In this document: positions 18,701 through 22,263 of the stretch, one piece after another
Position numbering within the stretch: the first letter of the stretch is position 1
How the letters are laid out: the number at the start of each line of letters is the position of its first letter
DNA from: Bacteroidales bacterium
GTDB lineage: Bacteria; Bacteroidota; Bacteroidia; Bacteroidales; WCHB1-69
Reading direction: 5' to 3'
Assembly: GCA_012518765.1 (NCBI GenBank)
Contig: JAAYRN010000216.1
Coordinates: forward strand, 1-22,263
Length of the DNA: 22,263 bases
The notes under the pieces: generated by a model
Database searches by the model: none
What the model saw: the letters and a program-made list of their open reading frames with translations, nothing else
Told to the model about the DNA's origin: nothing
Translations under genes and position numbers: made by a program

Positions 18701-19678
18701 ATTTATCCCGATGCGGCTATTACCTATGTTCGCGATGTAGATGCTAAAAATGTAGGCGATACCATGTATGCAAGTGCTTGGGTAAAAAATGTAGGAAGTC
18801 CCATGTTAAGCGAAGTGCCTTTGCGTCTGCAAATTAACAACGCAAACGATATTTATGAAACTGTATACGCAAATCTAAATACCGGCGACTCCATTTATTA
18901 CACCTTCAAACAAGGATATATTGTTCCTACCGCACATACGATTCAACCTTATTATCAATTAGCTATAAGCACAAATTTAGGTTGTGATGTCAATCCAACA
19001 AATAATCGTAGAGCTGTAAATGGAAAAGTAAATATAATAGATGTAGCTATTACAAATATTGAAAAACCCACAGCTGACGATTGTGATACAGGTTTACATC
19101 GTATTAATGTTAAGGTAGAATTAACCAACAATGGAGATTCCGATGTAGTAGGTGTACGTATCAACGTAGATATAGACAGCGGAGGAGTGGTTTTCAAACA
19201 ATTAGGTAGAACTGTTACCGTGCACGCTGGAATGGTAGAAGTCTTTGAATTTTCGACACAATACATAGTCCCCAACATCGAAGATTCTAATGAACGCTAC
19301 ACCGTAAAAGCCTATATAAACGCTGTCCCCGGCGATGACTCTAGAGAAGACGACACCTTGGAAGTAAAAGCATGTGTGGTATACAATCCTGGATTTAGCA
19401 TACGCGAAAGTCTCTTAGATAAATTCTATCTTGGTCAAAATCAGCCTAATCCAGCTATGACTTCAACCGTAATACCTTATTCAGTACCTCAACCCGATGA
19501 AGTAGTGTTTAAAATAGTATCTATCAAAGGGCAAGTATTGTATCAAGAAGTATTGCAGGCTCATATAGGTGAAAATGAAATCAATATACCTACTGAATTT
19601 TTAGCCAACGGCATTTATTATTATAGCGTAGGATATAAAGGCAAAACCATTGTTAAGAAAATGACTATACAAAAATAA
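6743..19678 (+). CDS. Giant T9SS-exported multi-module parallel beta-helix surface protein
   Basis: Predicted secreted or surface-attached protein of 4311 residues (roughly 470 kDa), exported by Sec and then the type IX system. Order: signal peptide (1-21, cleavage after LHA, before Q22); jelly-roll/MAM-like domain (about 25-205); Ig-like domain (206-310); six repeats of CARDB-like linker plus right-handed beta-helix (about 310-3590); CARDB-like domain (3590-3710); second jelly-roll-like domain (3712-3877); about three further CARDB/Ig-like domains (to about 4225); T9SS type A sorting domain (4228-4311). Helix modules begin with a conserved pair, GC then CG[VIM] about 30 residues later (C422/C454, C966/C995, C1521/C1551, C2070/C2100, C2609/C2639, C3158/C3188), and contain many Tyr-rich turns of the YGIYMYY type. 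Most then show DYNNYY, TGQD, and a GAY-type end. The helix fold resembles polysaccharide-degrading lyases, but I see no catalytic set, so an adhesin or structural role is as likely. The reading frame is intact despite a G7 tract at 8517-8523. Confidence 0.9.
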   Translation: MKRILLFFVAIFASFLSSLHAQVVVGTQNFDSIVDWTVTPSNSWIANTIYHVSSPKSYLGYVPNQLGDSIMLTTPFYDFSQYGFVWLSFHHICKIAGSDLGEIEMQEDYTGAKWKKIPASCYLGSNPSAYTQQRFNHNSYNDWDPSDSLTAPNNTWWKEERFDISAEAGWGKVRFRFKLKRGNVVGTQFAYGWLIDNFEVRAGTHELDPPKLTLLPTVYRDTVYGTGPFLIRADVIDTEDSLVTISYKINNGSTIHATMDKISATEFTHTIPQQVYGTNVSYTVRAEDSVGNYTSESHTFINKRDPSSPNFINGAAMYSIDTPHTVKVVANVSLPIYVKIQNKGLNNLNSATVHWAVNGVSKPTYNWSGGNLPVDFISNSFYLGDYTPGLGYDTIVIWVKNPNNVVDSFAQDDTITFITYGCNTIFNGTYTIGGPSGSRNFATINAALNELSFCGMSGSTEFQIYNGVYREDINLTSPIIGMNPNTTITFTSASGKADSVIIQTSTTAITLANTSNLVFKKITLDAINGNYGIRFTGACNDIVIDSCIIKVNPTATTSTYACIYKSSGTGVLSDIRITNNILDGGYYNIYFWGGTSSTVRANNITFENNVLSNAYYYSSYYYYTDFSSISGNSIRSRTSNLSSYFYGLYMYYCDVPFITKNKLYIPMATNYSYGIYMNNCNSTANANSILIANNELRMKSLNNSYGIYVASSRTNIYHNSVLSISASTATNIGIYVSSALDLDAKNNNLICNVPVYFGNMNSLGTTWFFDHNNYYSPLGYIGYAGGFISNMNSWRLTTGQDLQSVSIYPNFIDTNINLKTNGGDIVCSYLSDVPTDILGTNRGLMTTMGAYHDFVLLSNNVMPYRLYAPSHLAVVGASDSVIVSVANIGSNTVTSMRVNWLVNGVQMPQYSWTGSLAPGDTTLPIKLGHFVPAPGNNDIVVYTSLPNGVADQAPQNDTIKTSTYGCDSLMIGTYTIGTSGHFSTIDEAMIRLKYCGVSGPVTLALFPGVYIENIIFEDTIRGTDSINTVTFTSTTGISSDVIIYTAKDSAQDIGTIDLKNVKHLIFSNIAIYGQQRSPMYYSKSVILRSGTENIEFKNCTLLIPTFVSATNIPGQLSVVYNPSGNQINNIRILNCYIHGGSAGIYLAGNGENILIQNNNIKNVDNYGIYMYYNNFTEISNNSIEQRYNTNLTLIDFTAMYFYQSNGNFIRNNKIHLYQTYYGMYMYYASKLDYSHLLVYNNEIIAPVTNNYYGIYMSTGCSDVKLLHNSVLIKGKGMGRCLYVTTTLSGNVLRNNNFINLSGDVSSIDNHVVYFPTTTATAGYTMDYNNYYTTGAYLGYAGNNITNLTLWRTAVGQDANSTSINPTFFSSQTLDIVDYTGLSCPRISDVPIDIDSNNRTANTTVGAYHGDPYALDVMPRAIVSPSPVSSIGSVTPVTVTVLNVGSDTVTQMRVHWVVNGITQPSYTWTGILLPNTTTSPITLGSFYPQPGYNSIIVYTSMPNGQADNLPANDTLIYETYGCDSGFSGTYTVGLIGADFSSLSEAVEALSYCGVYGPTTIAIQPGTYRGNVIIPKIPGTSNINTVTFTSAMQDSTTVVLEANLATGVIILDNADNIIISHLTLEGILSGSASRCIEFKNSNKDILITNNFMETCLSNSASSAIMAIYSSQSQDTNVCIQNNHLYGTGGIWIESANYASSASYNITIENNLIEQFYYYGIYMTHSGITKVHNNKLRKSSETQQGYGIYMYYCYGVVEEITKITSNSIVGPFSYNAYLYYSYSNCGVSTANILFANNELIQTGSSGSYMLYQYYGGNWQNINNSFINTGTITYQVYKYSTTPSSINFSNNIFANLNSCTYLFYCANTTANYIGIVDYNNYWKGNSTNLAYWGTAYSDLASWKSAHTNINAHSVAINPRFLDSTQKAVPSVWLGLECLANPLVTNDISGIDRSHSTHMGCYVPIYNLDAGLKYFVSPSGNSAISQTNVIVKLTNWGYNTLQNATIQWKVNNTLQTPINLTNLSLAQYRDTSILLGSYLPVLGATTDLVAWVENPNNGTDENKFNDTVKTSSLGCNRILKGNYTVGGVTADFASINQVFVELTTCGIEGNVNFLLENGTYNEALVFSDPIPGKTEKDTITFASLSGNADSVIIRTNGVAVTLGNINDLVFKNLTIDASTGTYGFVFRFPCENIEINNCIIKLSPTSSSYAGIYKANATGTVNNIRILNNTISGGAYNIYFYGGTSTSEYANNITINNNILKDAYQYGMYLYYTKFSSISKNKISSRSASFTSSYYGIYAYYSNVNTVNANKIYIPTTISFPYGMYFYYINYTNASGAGLIANNELIINASSSNGHGMYIMNSRLNIYHNSIHVNATAASKGLYISTSTNYPIAVRQNNIGSFSSMVFPIYLSSLNGLTLNYNNYYGSYIGYVNAGVSNMALWRMSTGQDVNSTNVIPTFIDITSKLKTDGFGLTCNRNKDVLYDIEDSIRGVITTVGAYNDFIMLPYNIMPKELVSPALSVSSGVSDSVFITIANMGSNKITSMNIRWQINNGVTQTLPWTGNLDVMEITPPIFLGTFVPLPGSNTILIYTDSPNGQPDNDTSNDTMFVEVYGCDSALIGNYTVGGASANFASVTDAIKALSYCGISGPTTILINAGTYIENITIPYIPGSSSANLLTITSANGDSTSVVIQSNSDEAAITLSSAKNVIIENITINGVLTGNFSHAIDLKNNNRNIHIRNNRIQTSTDTCSTEAITAIYAMNSLDTSFIISNNYIHGSGGIWMQSANTNSASYDVSISNNIIDQFSYYGIYTSYINLRTIADNKLYKGNVNSNGYGMYVNYSYGISSDITRIVNNTIIGESFTALAHLNYCFSNQGTSISDILFANNELINTGISYYMVYQYYGGKWQNTNNTFLNTGSGTLSYLFYKYTTVSNGINFTNNMFINLGNCSYLIYNTTPTYTGVVDYNNYHTTGNNLVHWGNTYNSLSNWKYSHNTINNNSVSVDPTFANPTLNAIPVSWVGLVCPRNPDVLRDIKGVTRGQNTYMGCHVPSFTFDAGLESFITPSGSSIAGNPTPVSVRLSNSGTTVLNSVTIRWEVDGTNMTQVNVSGLSLSQFKDTIIYLGTYIPVNNTVSKIVAWIESPNGLTKDDNQANDTIDVSSLGCTFVLNGSYTVGDSVSDFSSLTEVFNILNTCGVSGPVTLQLRPGTYGNLIINRSFVNSSNINTVTITSSTGIASDVVFRSTGNVVTLGNTSHYVFNNVTIDATSGTRAVMFNSACENIEISNCIIKAHPTTTSSSYTGIYKAGSGVVNNIRILNNHIDGGYYNIYFYGGVSSTDYGTNITIDGNTLTNAYYYGMYFYYSDFSSVSHNTITPRNISATTYYYGMYFYYCNASAVDGNKIHSKNVSITYPYGIYANYFNYSNTNTAGVISNNDIILNATSTTSGIYLNYGRVNIINNSIYINGTGGNRTVYINPESGHHVSIKNNNFISMSTTGYGVYIANTANLGSTMFMDYNNYYAAYIGYASGNINNLSTWQMSTGQDVHSVTMYPKFIDETNDLKLLDYVGLLCPRDTNVLTDLEKKERTSLTIIGAYSVALYEDYDLSTAFLVEPINIPGSCYPDLPSIKVAISNNGIYPFNFALNQLKLYVEITGAYNFKADTTISSGTLKEMQQDTFEIASMIPMGENGDYHITIWLSCPIDTIHSDDTLRYTYKVNKITLPFDLDFSTIPSEIKLNQLTGDLNWEIAPGDEDNPPLSPVFGTGRLRFASSSGKGSMAQVITEPIDMQGTYSPKLEFWYAHDNLASDARDQTNFYISIDGGYTFISLINVFRYDSTFTTPGWKYYQVDLSAYASYSCVIFSIEAQSYGGGNQNIDRIRISAAPDIKIGKIDVPNLKNCDLTHKTVKILVENNTSQRFNFVYNPTNLSVKLTNPDGVSQNFSIPLNSKELNGNEIDTIILGSTFDFSTTGTYTIHAFINSVDSNRTNDTLKRDIWIYPDAAITYVRDVDAKNVGDTMYASAWVKNVGSPMLSEVPLRLQINNANDIYETVYANLNTGDSIYYTFKQGYIVPTAHTIQPYYQLAISTNLGCDVNPTNNRRAVNGKVNIIDVAITNIEKPTADDCDTGLHRINVKVELTNNGDSDVVGVRINVDIDSGGVVFKQLGRTVTVHAGMVEVFEFSTQYIVPNIEDSNERYTVKAYINAVPGDDSREDDTLEVKACVVYNPGFSIRESLLDKFYLGQNQPNPAMTSTVIPYSVPQPDEVVFKIVSIKGQVLYQEVLQAHIGENEINIPTEFLANGIYYYSVGYKGKTIVKKMTIQK
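7997..9301 (+). repeat. Beta-helix module 1 (type A)
   Basis: This module runs from TYGC (C422) to the GAYHD end. It shares with modules 4 and 6 the SGxADSVI start, NIxIxxCIIK, a GGxYNIYFxGG turn and FSSIS motifs. It contains the WGG variant (elsewhere YGG) that creates the G7 tract. It closes with NNYY, IGYAGG, TGQD and a DILGxNRG...GAY end typical of bacteroidotan beta-helix domains. Confidence 0.8.
8517..8523 (+). repeat. G7 homopolymer inside coding sequence
   Basis: Seven consecutive G in an AT-rich gene, at residues 592-594 (W-G-G) of the giant protein. The equivalent positions in modules 4 and 6 read TATGGAGG and TACGGAGG, so the tract arose at a conserved YGG turn. One extra G gives a TGA at 8560-8562 and one missing G gives a TAA at 8538-8540; either would remove all later modules and the sorting domain. 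Confidence 0.9.
9629..10969 (+). repeat. Beta-helix module 2 (type C)
   Basis: This module runs from TYGC (C966) to GAYHG. The opening and closing motifs match the other modules (CGVSGPVTL, DYNNYY, YLGYAGN, VGQD, CPRISDVPIDI), but the central helix (QQRSPMYYSKS onward) has no close partner among the other five. I class it as a separate type C. Confidence 0.78.
11294..12619 (+). repeat. Beta-helix module 3 (type B)
   Basis: This module runs from TYGC (C1521) to HMGCYVP. It is closely similar to module 5: GTGGIWIESAN against GSGGIWMQSAN, QYYGGNWQNINNSF against QYYGGKWQNTNNTF, and an MGCxVP end instead of GAY. Type B modules lack the TGQD motif and have a SWKxxH motif in its place. Confidence 0.8.
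12941..14230 (+). repeat. Beta-helix module 4 (type A)
   Basis: This module runs from SLGC (C2070) to GAYND. It aligns with modules 1 and 6 through NADSVIIRT, ENIEINNCIIK, NNIRILNN, GGxYNIYFYGG, YIGYV and MSTGQDVNS. Its linker (LDAGLKYFVSPSGNS) matches the linker of module 6 rather than that of module 1. Confidence 0.8.
14558..15877 (+). repeat. Beta-helix module 5 (type B)
   Basis: This module runs from VYGC (C2609) to MGCHVP and is the close partner of module 3. Its first cysteine lies exactly 1088 residues after that of module 3. It ends CPRNPDVLRDI, RGQNTYMGC. Confidence 0.8.
16205..17506 (+). repeat. Beta-helix module 6 (type A)
   Basis: This module runs from SLGC (C3158) to GAYS and is the partner of module 4, again exactly 1088 residues later by the first cysteine. 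It holds two copies of YYYGMYFYY 29 residues apart, encoded by an exact 28-base repeat. It ends CPRDTNVLTDL, a weaker version of the usual close. Confidence 0.8.
16781..16895 (+). repeat. Exact 28-base direct repeat, 87-base offset, in module 6
   Basis: The same 28 bases occur at 16781-16808 and 16868-16895, both in frame and encoding YYYGMYFYY. The 87-base offset is 29 residues, about the length of one beta-helix rung, so this looks like duplication or homogenisation of a single rung. Confidence 0.85.
19424..19675 (+). other. T9SS type A C-terminal sorting domain of the giant protein
   Basis: The last 84 residues (4228-4311) begin FYLGQNQPNP, contain GQVLYQE and NGIYYYS, and end KKMTIQK. 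This is the cleaved sorting signal recognised by the type IX outer-membrane translocon. By hand count it is identical at 51 of 84 positions, without gaps, to the end of the second cargo protein encoded at 21062-21313. Confidence 0.93.
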
Positions 19679-19686
19679 GATAATTC

Positions 19687-19730
19687 ACATCCTTATATGC
19701 TCGAAAAAAGTGTGTAAGGATGTTTTATTA
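19687..19730 (+). terminator. Terminator-like hairpin after the giant gene
   Basis: ACATCCTTA (19687-19695) pairs perfectly with TAAGGATGT (19715-19723). The stem can be extended to 14 bp with G-U pairs (19687-19700 with 19710-19723) around a 9-base loop. TTTTATTA follows the stem. The hairpin ends only 9 bases before the start codon of the next gene, so it may attenuate rather than fully stop transcription. It also contains the GTG at 19710, an unlikely alternative start for that gene. Confidence 0.75.
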
Positions 19731-19739
19731 AAAAAAGTC

Positions 19740-20945
19740 ATGTATAAAAAATTTTTATTATCACTTGTTTTATTACTTCCTTATATTGCGTATTCACAAA
19801 TAGAAATAGGGGCAAAAGCTCCTGAAATTAGCTTAAACAAAATATACAATAAAAATGATGAGAAAACACTCACATTAAAATCTCTTGAAGGGCAAATTGT
19901 TGTTTTATATTTTTGGGCTACTTGGTGTTCTCCCTGTGTTTCAGTCTTTCCTTACTACGATGAGCTGTATATGAAATACAAAAACAATGCTCTATGCTGG
20001 ATTGCTATTACTGACGATCCACAAGAAAAATTGGAAGCCTTTTTAAATAAAATCGACATTAATTTTTGGATAGGAAGAGATGATAGCAAACAAAGTTTTG
20101 AAAACTATAAGATTGACAGCCGACCTCGTATATTTATTATCAATAAAAATGGAAATATTATTTATCAAGGACTTAATATTACAGAAGAAATTATCCAAGA
20201 AGCTATCAACACAAATACTGTTACAATATCAGAAAGTAATACATATTCTGTTATTTTAAATGGAGGTTTTGCTCCTGGAGAAGACCCGTTATACAACGGA
20301 GTTCGTATGATGTTAAATAGCGATATATCAAGTCGTCCACAACTAATTGATCATTTTATAATTCGTCCTTCTTTAGATAGTGTTTGGGGAGGAGCTGGAT
20401 ATAGAATCACATCGGATGGATACGTTGGAGTAACGTATTATGGCGGAAAACTCGAAGAAATTTTTCAATATTTGAACAATCTATCATCTTCTGTTTGGAT
20501 AAAAAATCACTTAAAAGATACGTCTTTATACGACATAGTTTATTGGAAAAAAAATAAAAGTAAAGAAAACGCTTTTTCTGAAATACAGAACAAATTAATT
20601 GATGGACTTTCTATTAAATTTTATGAGTCATCAAACCAAGAAAATGTACAAGTTTTATATCTTCAAAATGCCAATAAAGATGTAATAACAATAGAACAAA
20701 TCAAGGAAGAGGCTTATGCACTGTATACTCCTATTGATGTTTTTGTTACAAATTTAGAAACAAAAACACAACATTTTTTTTTAATAGACCCTTCGTTGCA
20801 CAATATGTATATTTATAATCAGCAAATGACGTGGGAAGATTTATACCATGCAAATGAGTCTGAAATAATTGAATTTTTAAAATCTAAAGGAATCATAGTA
20901 AAGCAAAAAACTCAAACAATAACTACCTATCATATAGACAAATAA
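19740..20945 (+). CDS. TlpA-like thioredoxin-fold protein with C-terminal DUF3738-like region
   Basis: Envelope thiol-disulfide protein of 401 residues. I chose the ATG at 19740 because it gives a clean signal peptide (MYKKFLLSLVLLLPYIAYS, then Q20); an in-frame GTG at 19710 lies inside a hairpin and would mask it. There is no lipobox Cys. The TlpA/ResA-type domain (about 22-155) has APEISL, the active site WATWCSPC (C63, C66) and the cis-proline loop SRPRIF (P129). The remaining 240 residues are not part of a standard TlpA. The stretch from about 210 to 310 (LxxIFxYLxN, then LxDTxLYDIVY, then a helix and VQVLYLQN) resembles the DUF3738 domain found fused to TlpA domains in some Bacteroidota and Acidobacteria; this match is from memory and only moderately sure. 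A T9 run lies at 20774-20782 in the coding sequence. The gene is 61 bases after the giant gene, on the same strand, with a hairpin between and no promoter that I can see in the gap. Confidence 0.85.
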   Translation: MYKKFLLSLVLLLPYIAYSQIEIGAKAPEISLNKIYNKNDEKTLTLKSLEGQIVVLYFWATWCSPCVSVFPYYDELYMKYKNNALCWIAITDDPQEKLEAFLNKIDINFWIGRDDSKQSFENYKIDSRPRIFIINKNGNIIYQGLNITEEIIQEAINTNTVTISESNTYSVILNGGFAPGEDPLYNGVRMMLNSDISSRPQLIDHFIIRPSLDSVWGGAGYRITSDGYVGVTYYGGKLEEIFQYLNNLSSSVWIKNHLKDTSLYDIVYWKKNKSKENAFSEIQNKLIDGLSIKFYESSNQENVQVLYLQNANKDVITIEQIKEEAYALYTPIDVFVTNLETKTQHFFLIDPSLHNMYIYNQQMTWEDLYHANESEIIEFLKSKGIIVKQKTQTITTYHIDK

Positions 20946-21002
20946 GTTGTTTTGTAGAAAAACAAAATAAACCATCTAACATATAGAACAGAAATAATAA
21001 AA

Positions 21003-21033
21003 AAGAGGACTTTACCTAAAGCAAAGTCCTCTT
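21003..21033. terminator. Bidirectional terminator between convergent genes
   Basis: A perfect 11-bp stem (AAGAGGACTTT at 21003-21013 with AAAGTCCTCTT at 21023-21033) surrounds a 9-base loop. On the minus strand it is followed by TTTTATTATTT, a good U tract for the gene ending at 21059. On the plus strand it is followed only by AACTATTTTA, weaker for the gene ending at 20945. Confidence 0.85.
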
Positions 21034-21058
21034 AACTATTTTATGTATAAACTATTCT

Positions 21059-22263
21059 TTACTTCTGAATAGTCATTTTCTTAACTATGCGCTGACCCTT
21101 GTATTCCATGCTATAGTAGTAAATACCATTAGCTAAGGATTCGGTAGTTAAATGTAGATAATTAGCACCAGCTTTAGCATTAACATTTTCTTGATACAAG
21201 ACTTGTCCGCTTACATTGATTACTTTAAAGTTCACTTTTCCTGCTTGTGGCAAGGTATAAGGAATAGCAGTGGATTGTAAAGCTGGATTAGGAATATTTT
21301 GTCCTAAAGTCCAAGTAGTATTATTATTGTCAATGATACTTACACTTGAAGCTATATTTAAGTTTACTACATCTGATTCTCCACAGTCATTAACAGCTTT
21401 TACCGAAATAGTAGCCGTACCTGCATCGGGTATGTACACCATTAAAGTGTCAGTTGTACTACTGCCTGTCCAATTAAGATTAGATACAGTCCACGCATAA
21501 GAAGTAGCACCCTCAACTGGGTCTACATAATACATATAAGTTCCTACTGTTAGTATGGTAGTTTCTCCGTAAATTCCAACAGGAGATGTAGGGCTTTCTA
21601 TGGTTGACAATGATAAAAACACTGTACTATCACAACCAAACTCAGAAATATATACAATGGTATAATCTCCCGCTTCAGTTAATACGCTATCTCCGTAATT
21701 CAGTGGAAGTTCACTATCACAAATCGTCAAGGTATCGTAATACTCATAAGTAGGATTAACGTATAAAGACAACTTAACTAAACTATCGCAACCACTTATA
21801 GCAGTAAAGTAAACATCATAACCTCCTGCTGTAACAAATATACTATCACCATAAGTAAATGGAAGTTCGCTATCGCAAATAGTTAGGGTATCGTAATACT
21901 CGTAAGTAGGATTAACGTATAAAGATAATTTAACCACACTATCACAAGCATTTATTGTAGTAAAGTGAACATCGTAATTACCTGCTACAGCAAATACACT
22001 ATCGCCATAAGTGAATGGGAGTTCACTATCACAAACAGTTAGGGTATCGTAATACTCATAAGTAGGATTAACGTATAAAGATAATTTAACCACACTATCA
22101 CAAGCATTTATTGTAGTAAAATAAACATCATAATCTCCCGCTACAACAAAAACACTATCACCATAAGTAAACGGAAGTTCACTATCGCAAATAGTTATTC
22201 TATCCCTATGCAAATAAGTAGGATTGACAAATAAAGATAATTTAACCAAACTATCACAGCCAT
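21059..22263 (-). CDS. T9SS cargo protein with 52-residue Cys repeats (5' end beyond window)
   Basis: C-terminal 401 codons of a secreted protein. The frame stays open to the window edge (Gly-Cys-Asp-Ser reads upstream of the TTG at 22249), so the true start lies outside. Visible order: tandem 52-residue repeats of the form CDSELPFTYGDS, AGxYDVYFTTI, [AG]CDSxVKLSLYVNPTY; then a PKD-like domain (about 218-300, with YAWTVSNLNWTGSSTTDTLMV and DCGESDVV); then an 84-residue T9SS type A sorting domain (313-396 counted from 22249). Each repeat has two cysteines about 29 residues apart. Similar CDS-type repeats are common in large bacteroidotan surface proteins and are thought to be Ig-like stalk or adhesin units. 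The gene is convergent with the TlpA-like gene across a shared terminator. No enzymatic domain is visible in the part seen. Confidence 0.9.
   Translation of the reverse strand, partial: GCDSLVKLSLFVNPTYLHRDRITICDSELPFTYGDSVFVVAGDYDVYFTTINACDSVVKLSLYVNPTYEYYDTLTVCDSELPFTYGDSVFAVAGNYDVHFTTINACDSVVKLSLYVNPTYEYYDTLTICDSELPFTYGDSIFVTAGGYDVYFTAISGCDSLVKLSLYVNPTYEYYDTLTICDSELPLNYGDSVLTEAGDYTIVYISEFGCDSTVFLSLSTIESPTSPVGIYGETTILTVGTYMYYVDPVEGATSYAWTVSNLNWTGSSTTDTLMVYIPDAGTATISVKAVNDCGESDVVNLNIASSVSIIDNNNTTWTLGQNIPNPALQSTAIPYTLPQAGKVNFKVINVSGQVLYQENVNAKAGANYLHLTTESLANGIYYYSMEYKGQRIVKKMTIQK
21062..21313 (-). other. T9SS type A C-terminal sorting domain of the repeat protein
   Basis: These 84 residues begin WTLGQNIPNP, include GQVLYQENV and LANGIYYYS, and end IVKKMTIQK. 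They match the giant protein's sorting domain without gaps (51 of 84 identical by hand count), so both proteins should use the same export and attachment machinery. Confidence 0.93.
21599..22263 (-). repeat. 156-bp tandem repeat array in the T9SS cargo gene
   Basis: CDSELP codons recur with exact 156-base spacing (starting at 22189, 22033, 21877 and 21721 on the minus strand). At least four copies lie in the window and the array continues past the edge. Two copies are nearly identical over 84 bases (21881-21964 against 22037-22120, one mismatch), and 62 bases are exact (21903-21964 against 22059-22120). The copy nearest the C terminus is the most diverged. Confidence 0.92.

Noticed and set aside
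19710..19739. GTG start for the TlpA-like gene
   Set aside because: It lies inside the hairpin stem and would place 10 charged/mixed residues before a good signal peptide.
21599..22263. CRISPR-like array
   Set aside because: Repeats are 156 bases, contiguous, in frame and protein-coding, with no short repeat/unique spacer pattern.

Overview
The window is AT-rich chromosomal DNA from a member of the Bacteroidota, probably a Bacteroidales-like lineage. The main evidence is two proteins that end in the same type IX secretion system (T9SS) type A C-terminal sorting domain (LGQNxPNP near its start, NGIYYYS and a basic KKMTIQK end). Signal peptides of the HA/Q and YS/Q kind and a TAnnTTTG-type promoter element agree. 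I see no tRNA, rRNA, insertion sequence, phage gene or CRISPR array.

Left part, minus strand (about 214-6362): four tightly packed genes that read as one transcription unit. In order of transcription they are DNA polymerase I (polA), a Wzx-like polysaccharide flippase, a GT4-type glycosyltransferase and a zinc-type cation diffusion facilitator. Gaps are 11 and 11 bases, then an 8-base overlap.

Middle (6743-19678, plus strand): one 4311-residue secreted protein fills more than half of the window. It has a signal peptide, a jelly-roll-like N-terminal domain, an Ig-like domain, six large parallel beta-helix modules with a period near 547 residues, a set of CARDB/Ig-like domains with a second jelly-roll, and the T9SS sorting domain. 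Each helix module is preceded by a CARDB-like linker. The modules fall into sequence types in the order A-C-B-A-B-A, and modules 3-4 and 5-6 are copies of one block exactly 1088 residues long by anchor spacing. Module 1 carries a G7 tract where a one-base slip in either direction stops translation within about 45 bases.

Right part: a TlpA-like thioredoxin with an extra C-terminal domain lies 61 bases after the giant gene on the same strand, with a terminator-like hairpin in the gap. A convergent, 5'-truncated gene on the minus strand encodes a second T9SS cargo, built from 156-bp (52-residue) Cys-containing repeats, a PKD-like domain and the sorting domain. A hairpin between the converging genes serves as their terminator.

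Working picture (inference): the giant protein and the repeat protein are cell-surface or secreted adhesin/structural proteins exported by the T9SS. The thioredoxin-like protein is placed to assist disulfide chemistry in the envelope, where the giant protein carries one conserved cysteine pair per helix module. I did not find a defence system or mobile system. The most unusual object is the giant modular beta-helix protein and its two-level duplication history.
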